Part shown: positions 1 to 6,552 of the stretch, in pieces
How the letters are laid out: each line of letters begins with the position of its first letter
Numbering within the stretch: position 1 is the stretch's first letter
Source: Bacteroidales bacterium
GTDB lineage: Bacteria > Bacteroidota > Bacteroidia > Bacteroidales > UBA7960
DNA length: 14,801 nucleotides
Assembly (NCBI GenBank): GCA_003557965.1
Contig: PWND01000216.1
Location: 1-14,801 of the forward strand
Direction of reading: 5' to 3'
Made by a program: the position numbers and the translations under genes
Notes under the pieces: model-generated
Told to the model about the DNA's origin: nothing
What the model saw: only the letters and a program-made list of their open reading frames with translations
The model's database searches: none

Positions 1-27
1 CATATTAATAAAAAACTCTGACATTAG

Positions 28-58
28 ATTGATATTCAAATTAGAAACATTATCTTTG
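28..58 (+). promoter_or_regulatory. Bacteroidota-type promoter of the PfkB-family kinase
   Basis: ATTG at 28-31 serves as the -33 element and TATCTTTG at 51-58 matches the Bacteroidota -7 consensus TAnnTTTG exactly. The spacer is 19 bases, the usual distance. Transcription would begin near 65 and leave a leader of under 20 bases before the ATG at 82, with no Shine-Dalgarno sequence, which is common in this phylum. This is a motif match only; no start site has been mapped. Confidence 0.65.
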
Positions 59-81
59 CAGCGTTTTTTAAAAAATTCATT

Positions 82-996
82 ATGAGCTTATTAATTGTTG
101 GAACTGTAGCGTTTGATGAAATAGAAACACCTTATGGAAAGTCGGGGAAAATATTAGGAGGGGCCGGGACTTATATAGGCCTTGCGGCTAGTCAATATAC
201 AAAAGACATCAATCTTGTATCTGTAGTTGGAGGGGATTTTCCACAGTCATATAAAGACATTTTAACTAATAATTCTATAGATATTGAAGGGTTGAAAGTA
301 ATTCCTGAAGGGAAAACTTTTTTCTGGGCAGGGAAGTATCATAAGAACATGAATCAGAGGGATACATTGATTACTGACTTAAATGTGTTAGCAGATTTTG
401 ACCCGGTACTGCCTGAAAGCTATCAAAAAAGTGATTATTTAATGCTGGGTAACCTGACACCTGCAATACAAAAAAGGGTAATTGAGCAAATGGCTGTTCG
501 TCCAAAACTTATATGCATGGATACAATGAATTTTTGGATGGACATTGCATTGAATGATCTTCTGGAAGTACTGACAATGATAGACCTTTTAACAATTAAT
601 GACGAAGAAGCACGACAGTTGTCAGGTGAACAAAACCTTGTAGATGCAGCAGAAAAGATTCTTGATATGGGCCCTAAAACCTTAATAGTAAAAAAGGGTG
701 AGCATGGCGCTTTGCTGTTTTCAGAGAATAAAATCTTTCATGCTGCGGCATTGCCTTTAAGAGCAGTGCTTGACCCCACGGGAGCCGGAGATACTTTTGC
801 CGGAGGATTAATGGGGTATATTGCAAAAACAGATGATACTTCTTTTAATAATATGAAAAAAGCTTTAATACATGCATCTGCAATGGCTAGTTTTGCTGTT
901 GAAAAGTTCGGCACAGACCGCTTAACAGAAATAAGCATGAATGATGTAGACAACAGGATAGGAGAATTTTACAATTTAGTTTCTTTTGATATTTAA
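82..996 (+). CDS. PfkB-family carbohydrate kinase (substrate not assignable)
   Basis: A cytosolic ATP-dependent sugar or nucleoside kinase of the ribokinase/PfkB fold, 304 residues, the normal family length. The glycine-rich substrate-side motif GGAG lies at residues 26-29. The PfkB signature DPTGAGDTFAGG starts at residue 231; Asp237 in its GAGD is the expected catalytic base and the preceding TGAG forms the anion hole. KKGEHGALLF (about 200-210) is the usual strand leading to the ATP site. The ATG at 82 follows a good promoter closely. Proteins with the same opening (GTVAFD.IETP) are widespread in Bacteroidetes and are normally annotated only as sugar kinases; ribokinase, fructokinase, adenosine and inosine kinase are all possible. 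The gene stands alone; the next gene starts 118 bases downstream behind its own likely promoter. Family assignment is firm, substrate unknown. Confidence 0.93.
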   Translation: MSLLIVGTVAFDEIETPYGKSGKILGGAGTYIGLAASQYTKDINLVSVVGGDFPQSYKDILTNNSIDIEGLKVIPEGKTFFWAGKYHKNMNQRDTLITDLNVLADFDPVLPESYQKSDYLMLGNLTPAIQKRVIEQMAVRPKLICMDTMNFWMDIALNDLLEVLTMIDLLTINDEEARQLSGEQNLVDAAEKILDMGPKTLIVKKGEHGALLFSENKIFHAAALPLRAVLDPTGAGDTFAGGLMGYIAKTDDTSFNNMKKALIHASAMASFAVEKFGTDRLTEISMNDVDNRIGEFYNLVSFDI

Positions 997-1114
997 TTTT
1001 TAAAAAATTCTTGATAGTTTTTTTTAACTTTATCCGCTTTTTTAAAATAATAATTCATATAAAAAGAATCATATAAAAAATAATTTCCATAAATAAAAAT
1101 TTTTAGGTCAAATC
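997..1114 (+). promoter_or_regulatory. Leader/regulatory region of the EF-G paralog
   Basis: This very AT-rich gap holds a -7-like TAACTTTA at 1025-1032 without a convincing -33 element at 19 bases. Downstream is a pair of direct repeats, CATATAAAAA at 1056-1065 and 1070-1079, whose starts are 14 bases apart. If the -7 element is used, the EF-G transcript has a leader of about 75 bases. AGG at 1105-1107 is a weak ribosome-binding match seven bases before the ATG. In Bacteroides thetaiotaomicron the second EF-G gene is switched on by the starvation regulator Cur; no Cur site could be identified here. Confidence 0.35.
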
Positions 1115-3250
1115 ATGAAAGTATATCAAACAAACGAAATTAAAAACATCGCACTAGTTGGCGGTACAAAATCAGGAAAAACCACTATTGCTGAGGCAAT
1201 GTTATTTGAAGGTGGTGTGATAAACCGCAGAGGTTCTGTTGATGAGAAGAACTCTGTATCAGACTACAGGGAAATAGAACTTGAACGTCAGGCATCAGTT
1301 TTTTCAACCGTTCTTTATTCTGAGTTTAACGGGAAAAAAATAAATATCTTAGACGCTCCTGGTTTTGATGATTACATTGGTGAGGTTATAGCATCTTTAA
1401 AAGTTGCTGACACTGCAGCAATGGTAATTAATGCACAAAATGGTGTAGAGGTAGGCACTGAAGTTACATGGCGCCAGGTAAGCCGTCTTAACAAGCCTGC
1501 ATTTTTCATAGTTAACCAGTTGGAACATGAAAAGGCAAACTTTGATGAGGCAATTCGTCAAATGAAACAGGCTTTTGGTGAAAAAGCTGTAGTTGCACAA
1601 TATCCAATCAATGCCGGTACAGGCTTCGATACGGTTATTGATGTGTTAAAAATGAAAATGTATAAATTTCCATCAGATGGTGGGAAGCCTGAAATTTCTG
1701 AAATTCCGGACTCAGAAAAAGAAAAGGCTGAAGAACTTCATAACGCAATAATTGAGGCTGCGGCTGAAAGTGATGAAGCATTAATGGAAGTATTTTTTGA
1801 AAATGGCACCCTGAATGAAGAAGAAACAGCAAAAGGGATTAATTTAGGAATTGCTACCAGAACTATGTTTCCTGTAGTATGTGCATCTGCGAAAAACAAC
1901 CAGGGGATAAACAGGATTTTGGAGTTTATTACAGAGAACCTGCCTTCTCCAACAGAAGTTGAGCTTGAGAAATCTACAGAAGGCAATGAATTCAAATTTG
2001 ATGAGTCTGCAATACCGGTAGCATTTGTTTTTAAAACTGCTATTGAGCCTCACCTTGGTGAAGTTTCATTCTTTAAAGTGTATGATGGAACGCTTAATGA
2101 ATCAATAGACCTTGTTAATACTGCTACTGATTCAAAAGAAAGATTGTCGCAGTTATTTGTTATCGCGGGTAAAAATCGCCAAAAAGTTGACAAAGTTATG
2201 CCCGGTGACATTGCTGCTACAATTAAGCTAAAATCAACATATACCAATAATACTCTGACAACCTCTAAAAACCAAAGTGTGGTTGTTGAACCTATAGTAT
2301 TTCCAGAGCCAAAATACAGAACTGCCGTTAAAGCAAAAAATGCTAATGACGAAGAAAAGTTGGCCACTGTTCTTAAAGAGATGAATAGCATTGACCCAAC
2401 ATTAAAGTTTGAGCAGTCAAAAGAATTAAAGCAGTTGATTTTGTCGGGACAGGGTGAGTTGCATTTGAATGTTGCCAAGTGGATGATTGAAAATCTTGAA
2501 AAGATAGAAATTGAGTTTTTCCCTCCAAAAATTCCTTACCGTGAAACCATAACAAAGTCAGCTAAAGCAACGTACAGACATAAAAAGCAATCAGGTGGTG
2601 CTGGCCAGTTTGGTGAAGTCCACATGATGATAGAGCCTTATACGGAAGGCATGTCAAACCAGACAGAATTTCCGGTTCGCCAGCAGGAAGAACATAAGTT
2701 GTTGTGGGGAGGAAAGCTTGTATTTAATAACTGTATTGTAGGTGGTGCTATTGACTCTAGATTTATGCCTGCTATCTTAAAAGGTATTATGGAAAAAATG
2801 GAAGAAGGCCCGCTTACCGGTTCTTATGCAAGAGATATTGTAGTAAACATTTATGACGGGAAAATGCATCAGGTTGACTCTAATGAAATATCATTTAAGT
2901 TAGCAGGGCGTAACGCATTTAAGGATGCTTTCAAAAATGCCGGCCCAAAAATACTTGAGCCAATTTATGATGTTGAAGTTGTTGTCCCGGAAGAAAAAAT
3001 GGGTGATGTTATGACTGACCTCCAGGGCAGGCGCTCAATAATTATGGGAATGGAAGCTGAAGGTAATTATCAGAAAATTAAAGCTAAAGTTCCTTTGGCA
3101 GAAATGAACAGGTATAGCACTACACTGAGCTCAATAACAAGCGGAAGAGCTACTTATGGAATGAAATATGCCGAATACCAGCAAGTTCCTTCTGATGTGC
3201 AGGATAAGCTTCTGAAGGCGTACGAAGCTGAACAGGAAGAAGAAGATTAA
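1115..3250 (+). CDS. Elongation factor G paralog (EF-G2-like) with altered GTPase motifs
   Basis: A 711-residue, full-length EF-G (domains I-V), the ribosomal translocase family. The P-loop is intact (GGTKSGKT, residues 16-23). The other G motifs differ from housekeeping EF-G: the switch I segment ERGITI is ERQASV (57-62, Thr to Ser61); the DTPGH motif is DAPGF (80-84), so the His that drives GTP hydrolysis is Phe; NKMD is NQLE (134-137), weakening guanine recognition; the G5 SA-K motif remains near residue 256. Domain IV keeps QSGG (about 490-494) and the tip His585 in HQVDSNE, equivalent to the translocation His of canonical EF-G. Domain IV also carries an insertion of roughly 17 residues around 510-535. 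These features match the second EF-G of Bacteroides, reported to support translation without GTP hydrolysis during carbon starvation. It is therefore unlikely to be the essential fusA. The identification as an EF-G paralog is firm; lack of GTPase is inferred. Confidence 0.93.
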   Translation: MKVYQTNEIKNIALVGGTKSGKTTIAEAMLFEGGVINRRGSVDEKNSVSDYREIELERQASVFSTVLYSEFNGKKINILDAPGFDDYIGEVIASLKVADTAAMVINAQNGVEVGTEVTWRQVSRLNKPAFFIVNQLEHEKANFDEAIRQMKQAFGEKAVVAQYPINAGTGFDTVIDVLKMKMYKFPSDGGKPEISEIPDSEKEKAEELHNAIIEAAAESDEALMEVFFENGTLNEEETAKGINLGIATRTMFPVVCASAKNNQGINRILEFITENLPSPTEVELEKSTEGNEFKFDESAIPVAFVFKTAIEPHLGEVSFFKVYDGTLNESIDLVNTATDSKERLSQLFVIAGKNRQKVDKVMPGDIAATIKLKSTYTNNTLTTSKNQSVVVEPIVFPEPKYRTAVKAKNANDEEKLATVLKEMNSIDPTLKFEQSKELKQLILSGQGELHLNVAKWMIENLEKIEIEFFPPKIPYRETITKSAKATYRHKKQSGGAGQFGEVHMMIEPYTEGMSNQTEFPVRQQEEHKLLWGGKLVFNNCIVGGAIDSRFMPAILKGIMEKMEEGPLTGSYARDIVVNIYDGKMHQVDSNEISFKLAGRNAFKDAFKNAGPKILEPIYDVEVVVPEEKMGDVMTDLQGRRSIIMGMEAEGNYQKIKAKVPLAEMNRYSTTLSSITSGRATYGMKYAEYQQVPSDVQDKLLKAYEAEQEEED

Positions 3251-3280
3251 GCAGATTATTGCTCAAAATTATAGTGTAAG

Positions 3281-3314
3281 GGCTGTAAAACAGCCTAAAC
3301 CCAAGCTGGGTTTA
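3281..3314. repeat. Two small tandem hairpins before the terminator
   Basis: The first is GGCTGT-AAA-ACAGCC at 3281-3295 (6-bp stem). The second is TAAACCCA-AGC-TGGGTTTA at 3296-3314 (8-bp stem). They abut each other and precede the strong terminator at 3331. Neither has its own T tract, so they are more likely 3'-end stabilising structures or protein sites than terminators. Confidence 0.5.
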
Positions 3315-3330
3315 AACAAAGAAAAGTTGA

Positions 3331-3365
3331 AAATCAGGCTTCCCTAAGGGAAGCCTGATTTTTTT
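3331..3365 (+). terminator. Strong intrinsic terminator after the EF-G paralog
   Basis: A perfect 14-bp stem (AAATCAGGCTTCCC at 3331-3344 and its complement at 3348-3361) closes a TAA loop and runs into seven Ts at 3359-3365. It lies 81 bases after the EF-G stop and 4 bases before the stop of the convergent histidine kinase gene. The A-rich left flank gives a shorter U tract on the other strand, so it can plausibly end both transcripts. Confidence 0.92.
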
Positions 3366-3368
3366 GTA

Positions 3369-4889
3369 TTAAGAAAACAATTTGTCAATTTTATCTTTCA
3401 GGGCTAAATGTGAAAAAGGTTTCGAAATATAATCACTTGCCCCTGCACTTAAACATTTTTCCGGTGTGTCAGACATAATGTTTGCTGAAATGGAAATTAT
3501 GGGAATAGATGAAAGTGGCTTGCTAAAATTATCTCTGATATACTCAATCGTTTCATAACCATCCATAACGGGCATTTGCATATCCATTAAAATCAAATCA
3601 TAATTATCCTTCTTGATTTTTTCTATTACCTGTTTTCCGTTTTCAGCAAAGCTGAATTTGTAGCCTAACTTTTGCAATGTTTTTTTTAGAATTAGTTGAT
3701 TTAACTCTGTGTCTTCGGCTATCAATACATTTAACGGTTTATCAAATTTTTCATCAACATTATTTTGTTTTTGCTTACCTGTCAATTCGTCGGCTTTCCC
3801 GTAATTAATAATAAACTCGACAGTTGTTCCCTTACCTTCTTTACTAAAAATACTAATTTTCCCTTTTTTTGCTTTTATTATTTTCTTAACCAACGAAAGC
3901 CCTAATCCTGCTTGTCCAATTAGTAGGTTGTCAGCACTGTTATTTTGATGAAATTTCTGAAGTATAAAGTCAAGCTTCGGTTTTGGAATGCCTACTCCGC
4001 TATCTATAACAGCAAACTTTAGTGTATATTCACTGTTGTTCTCTGCAATTTTTTCAATATTAACTTCAATGTTCCCTGATTCAGTATATTCTATGGAGTT
4101 TTCAAGCAATTTACCAAGAATTTGTTTAAGCCTTAAAGGGTCTCCGACAACTTTTTCAGGTGTGTTCTGAGATATATTTATACTTAGTTTTAGATTTTTT
4201 TCTGATAGACGTTGATAAAACACAGGCCTAACCTGGTCTATTACCTTATCTATAACAAAAACTTCTTTTTCCAACTCAAATCTGCCACTTAAGATTTTAC
4301 TTAAATCATCTAGGCTGTCAAACATTCTGGATATAGCTTTACTTGATCTCTCAAGGTGTTTAACATATATCTCCTGATCTTCTGTAAGCAGGGTGTCTTT
4401 AAGCATATCTGTTAAACTGATAATTCCATGTAATGGTGTTCTGAGTTCATTGCTAATATTTGTCAAAAACTGTTGTTTTATTTGTGCTACTCTTTTCAAA
4501 TCGCTTACATCACTGCCAATAAACATTACCTGTGAAATATTATTTCTGTTATCAAAAAAACATAATGCGGCAATATCAAGCCACAGGCTTTCACCATTTA
4601 GATGCCTGAATTCAAGCTTTCCTTCCCACATTCCATTTTTGGAAAGCATTTCCCAAACATGCAATATGTCTTTTTTGCTTACCAGGTCATTAATTTCATA
4701 GCAGATTTTTCCTGTCAACTGCTTGTGCGAGTAGCCGGAAAACTCAGAAAACTTTTCATTCACAAACTCAAACTCTTTATTAGCGCTAAATAAACTTATA
4801 GCATAAAGCCCGTTTAAGACGCTCTGCATAGTAGTAATTAAGTTTTTTTGATTTTCAGGGTATATGTAGTTTGCAAGGTTTTTTGACAT
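3369..4889 (-). CDS. PAS-HisKA-HATPase-REC hybrid histidine kinase, phosphoacceptor His replaced by Asn
   Basis: A 506-residue cytosolic two-component protein with no membrane segment. A PAS domain occupies about residues 20-130 (NEKFSEFSGYS, then the GxW strand near 90). The dimerisation/phosphotransfer helix follows at about 135-200, then an HATPase domain with N-box Asn264, G1 box DSGVG (296-300) and G2 box GQAGLGLSL (326-334), and a C-terminal receiver (385-506). The receiver looks functional: acidic pair Glu392-Asp393, phosphoacceptor Asp436 in LMDMQMP, and Lys490-Pro491. The H-box reads NISNELRTPL where SHELRTPL is expected, so position 147 is Asn (codon AAT at 4449-4451, read directly). 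The protein should bind ATP but cannot autophosphorylate in the usual way. It may signal through the receiver, act in a heterodimer, or control a partner. It stands alone, divergent from the beta-barrel/ubiX unit. Domain calls are firm; function is unknown. Confidence 0.93.
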   Translation of the reverse strand: MSKNLANYIYPENQKNLITTMQSVLNGLYAISLFSANKEFEFVNEKFSEFSGYSHKQLTGKICYEINDLVSKKDILHVWEMLSKNGMWEGKLEFRHLNGESLWLDIAALCFFDNRNNISQVMFIGSDVSDLKRVAQIKQQFLTNISNELRTPLHGIISLTDMLKDTLLTEDQEIYVKHLERSSKAISRMFDSLDDLSKILSGRFELEKEVFVIDKVIDQVRPVFYQRLSEKNLKLSINISQNTPEKVVGDPLRLKQILGKLLENSIEYTESGNIEVNIEKIAENNSEYTLKFAVIDSGVGIPKPKLDFILQKFHQNNSADNLLIGQAGLGLSLVKKIIKAKKGKISIFSKEGKGTTVEFIINYGKADELTGKQKQNNVDEKFDKPLNVLIAEDTELNQLILKKTLQKLGYKFSFAENGKQVIEKIKKDNYDLILMDMQMPVMDGYETIEYIRDNFSKPLSSIPIISISANIMSDTPEKCLSAGASDYISKPFSHLALKDKIDKLFS

Positions 4890-4933
4890 AAAAAGGAAAT
4901 GGTTATTAATTTAATTCTTAATAAATGAACCTT

Positions 4934-4964
4934 TAAAGTTATAACAGATATTGGTAAAAGCAAA
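4934..4964 (-). promoter_or_regulatory. Likely promoter of the hybrid histidine kinase
   Basis: On the minus strand, TTTG (CAAA at 4961-4964 on the plus strand) is followed after exactly 19 bases by TAACTTTA (4941 to 4934), one base off the Bacteroidota -7 consensus TAnnTTTG. Transcription would start near 4927, giving a leader of just under 40 bases before the ATG at 4889. The rest of the 287-base gap up to 5177 holds the opposing promoter and nothing else I recognise. Confidence 0.55.
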
Positions 4965-5092
4965 ATAATCTTAAAAAAAGTAACTTATTAGTTGTTATAT
5001 TGCCGATTTGATAATATGCGTTAAGCGTTCTTCATAATTATAAAGTTGCTTATAATTATTGCAATCACCATAATAAATAAAAAAGTAATATA

Positions 5093-5100
5093 TAACTTTG
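5093..5100 (+). promoter_or_regulatory. Possible -7 element for the beta-barrel/ubiX unit
   Basis: TAACTTTG fits TAnnTTTG exactly, but no TTG is found about 19 bases upstream. It would give a leader of about 70 bases to the ATG at 5177. Without the -33 element the call is weak. Confidence 0.4.
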
Positions 5101-5176
5101 TTGTTGAGTATATAATTAATCAATTTTATTTAGTATAATCGGAATATGAATTTTAGAAAAGATATAACTGTTTAGT

Positions 5177-5830
5177 ATGCAATATTTTATAATAGTATTA
5201 ATCATAAAACTCTTATTTATTTACACTGATTTGCAAGCACAAAGCTTTGATGGTGGTTTTAAAGCCGGCCTTGTAGCAAGTGAGGTTTCCGGTGATCAGT
5301 TATCAGGCCCTCATAAACTTGGTTTTTATGCAGGAGTATTTACCAATCGAGAAATAACAAATTTTTCGAAGTTACAACTGGAACTAAAATACATATCGAA
5401 AGGCAGCAGGGGAGTACCAAGTGAAACTCAGCCACGTGATTACAGGTTTAACCTTGATTATACTGAGATAGCATTGTTTTTTAAACATAATCTTTTAAGA
5501 TATTCATCACAGTCATATATTCAAAAAATGAGTGTAGAAATTGGCTTGTCAATGGGTGTGCTTGTTAGTGCTTATGAGGAAGAAGACGGTTTGGAGTTGG
5601 ACTTTTCTAATGAAAGGCCATATAATATTATTGAAGGCAGTATATGGGGGGGATTATATTTTCCTGTATTTGACAATATGGATATTCCTTTTGCAAAGGA
5701 AGTTAACCTTAATTTCAGGTTTTCCAATTCCGTTACACCAGTCAGACAACATGCTTCAGGGCAGGTTTACTGGTATAACTGGGGACAATATCATACACTT
5801 TGGACATTTGGTATTGAGTTTACGATTTAA
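5177..5830 (+). CDS. Exported outer-membrane beta-barrel protein, PorT/OmpW-like class
   Basis: A 217-residue protein with a Sec signal peptide: hydrophobic core FIIVLIIKLLFIY (about 4-16) and probable cleavage after LQA, just before QSFDGG (residue 22). The mature part has the pattern of a small eight-or-so-stranded barrel: alternating aromatic/polar strands separated by charged loops (GGFKAGLVAS, KLGFYAGVF, LQLELKYISKGS, YTEIALFFKHNL, SVEIGLSMGVLVS, WTFGIEFTI), ending in the aromatic/hydrophobic C-terminus typical of outer-membrane barrels. KGSRG after a strand ending in KYI is common in the PorT-like OMP_b-brl family. The distal gene ubiX starts 11 bases after the stop, so the two are probably co-transcribed; no functional link is evident. 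Barrel class is fairly sure; specific role (porin, secretion factor, stress protein) is not known. Confidence 0.8.
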   Translation: MQYFIIVLIIKLLFIYTDLQAQSFDGGFKAGLVASEVSGDQLSGPHKLGFYAGVFTNREITNFSKLQLELKYISKGSRGVPSETQPRDYRFNLDYTEIALFFKHNLLRYSSQSYIQKMSVEIGLSMGVLVSAYEEEDGLELDFSNERPYNIIEGSIWGGLYFPVFDNMDIPFAKEVNLNFRFSNSVTPVRQHASGQVYWYNWGQYHTLWTFGIEFTI

Positions 5831-5841
5831 ATCAAACTAAA

Positions 5842-6408
5842 ATGCAAAAACAAAAGCTAATAATCGCTGTAACCGGTGCCAGTGGTGCTGTTTATGCAAA
5901 AAACCTGGTTGAGAAAGTCGAATTACTGGATCATCAAATAGAAGAATGTTGCCTTATTTTTAGTGAGGTTTCCCGACAGGTATGGGAGTATGAACTTGAG
6001 GAGAGCTTTCCGAAAAAATTTACTTTTCCTGTATATGACACCGGTGATTTTTTTAGCCCTGTTGCATCAGGCTCATCAGGATATACAAAAATGATTATAT
6101 GCCCATGCAGTATGGGCACGCTGGGAAGAATTGCTTCCGGCATTGCTGATGACCTTATTGCAAGAGCAGCAGATGTTATGTTAAAGGAAAGAAAATCTCT
6201 TATATTAGTTCCAAGAGAAACACCTTTTAACAATATTCATTTGTCAAATATGCAAAAAATTACCAACGTGGGAGGCACTATTATGCCCGCCTCACCCGGC
6301 TTTTATTCAAGACCTGCGTCAATTCACGAAATGGTTTCACACTTTACTGACAGGTTGTTGTCGGTAGCAGGTTTTAATTTAAACAGCTTTAAATGGGGAA
6401 CAGATTAG
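5842..6408 (+). CDS. ubiX: UbiX flavin prenyltransferase
   Basis: A 188-residue member of the UbiX/Pad1 flavoprotein family, normal length. UbiX joins dimethylallyl phosphate to reduced FMN to give prenylated FMN, the cofactor of UbiD-type decarboxylases. The FMN-binding Rossmann motif VTGASGA is at residues 10-16. The segment CPCSMGTLGRIASGIADDLIARAADV (CSMGT with its active-site loop) and the LVPRETP motif, whose Arg-Glu contacts the prenyl phosphate, are both present, as is IMPASPGFYSRP near the C-terminus. The ATG at 5842 lies 11 bases after the beta-barrel gene, implying one transcript. No ubiD is in the window. After the stop there is no clear terminator. Confidence 0.95.
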   Translation: MQKQKLIIAVTGASGAVYAKNLVEKVELLDHQIEECCLIFSEVSRQVWEYELEESFPKKFTFPVYDTGDFFSPVASGSSGYTKMIICPCSMGTLGRIASGIADDLIARAADVMLKERKSLILVPRETPFNNIHLSNMQKITNVGGTIMPASPGFYSRPASIHEMVSHFTDRLLSVAGFNLNSFKWGTD

Positions 6409-6459
6409 GTGTTTTCTTTTATTATACTTTTTAAAACCAAAACTGCAAAATTGCGTATA

Positions 6460-6476
6460 ATTCACAAATTGTGAAT
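6460..6476. promoter_or_regulatory. 17-bp perfect palindrome, candidate operator
   Basis: ATTCACAA-A-TTGTGAAT is a perfect inverted repeat with 8-bp arms and one central base. It lies 51 bases upstream of the -7 element of the serine hydrolase gene, a normal place for an activator or remote repressor site. Its arms (TTCACAA/TTGTGAA) resemble half-sites of dimeric regulators, but I cannot name the regulator. It has no T tract and is not a terminator. Confidence 0.45.
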
Positions 6477-6527
6477 ATGTTTGTACTCGTAACAAAAGAA
6501 TTAACTTTTACTTTCCGGATATTTTTA

Positions 6528-6535
6528 TATATTTG
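6528..6535 (+). promoter_or_regulatory. -7 element of the serine hydrolase gene
   Basis: TATATTTG matches TAnnTTTG exactly; the bases about 19 upstream (6506-6509, TTTT) are only a poor -33 element. Transcription would begin near 6542. This supports the ATG at 6553 as start, because a TTG at 6544 would lie practically at the transcript's 5' end. Confidence 0.5.
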
Positions 6536-6552
6536 CATTTTTTTTGATAAAA

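Noticed and set aside
1115..3250. Calling this gene the housekeeping fusA
   Set aside because: The DTPGH His and NKxD motif are replaced, and there is no rpsL, rpsG or tuf neighbour as in the str operon.
6544..6552. TTG at 6544 as start of the serine hydrolase
   Set aside because: It adds only three residues, sits at the predicted transcript start after TATATTTG (6528-6535), and an ATG follows in frame at 6553.
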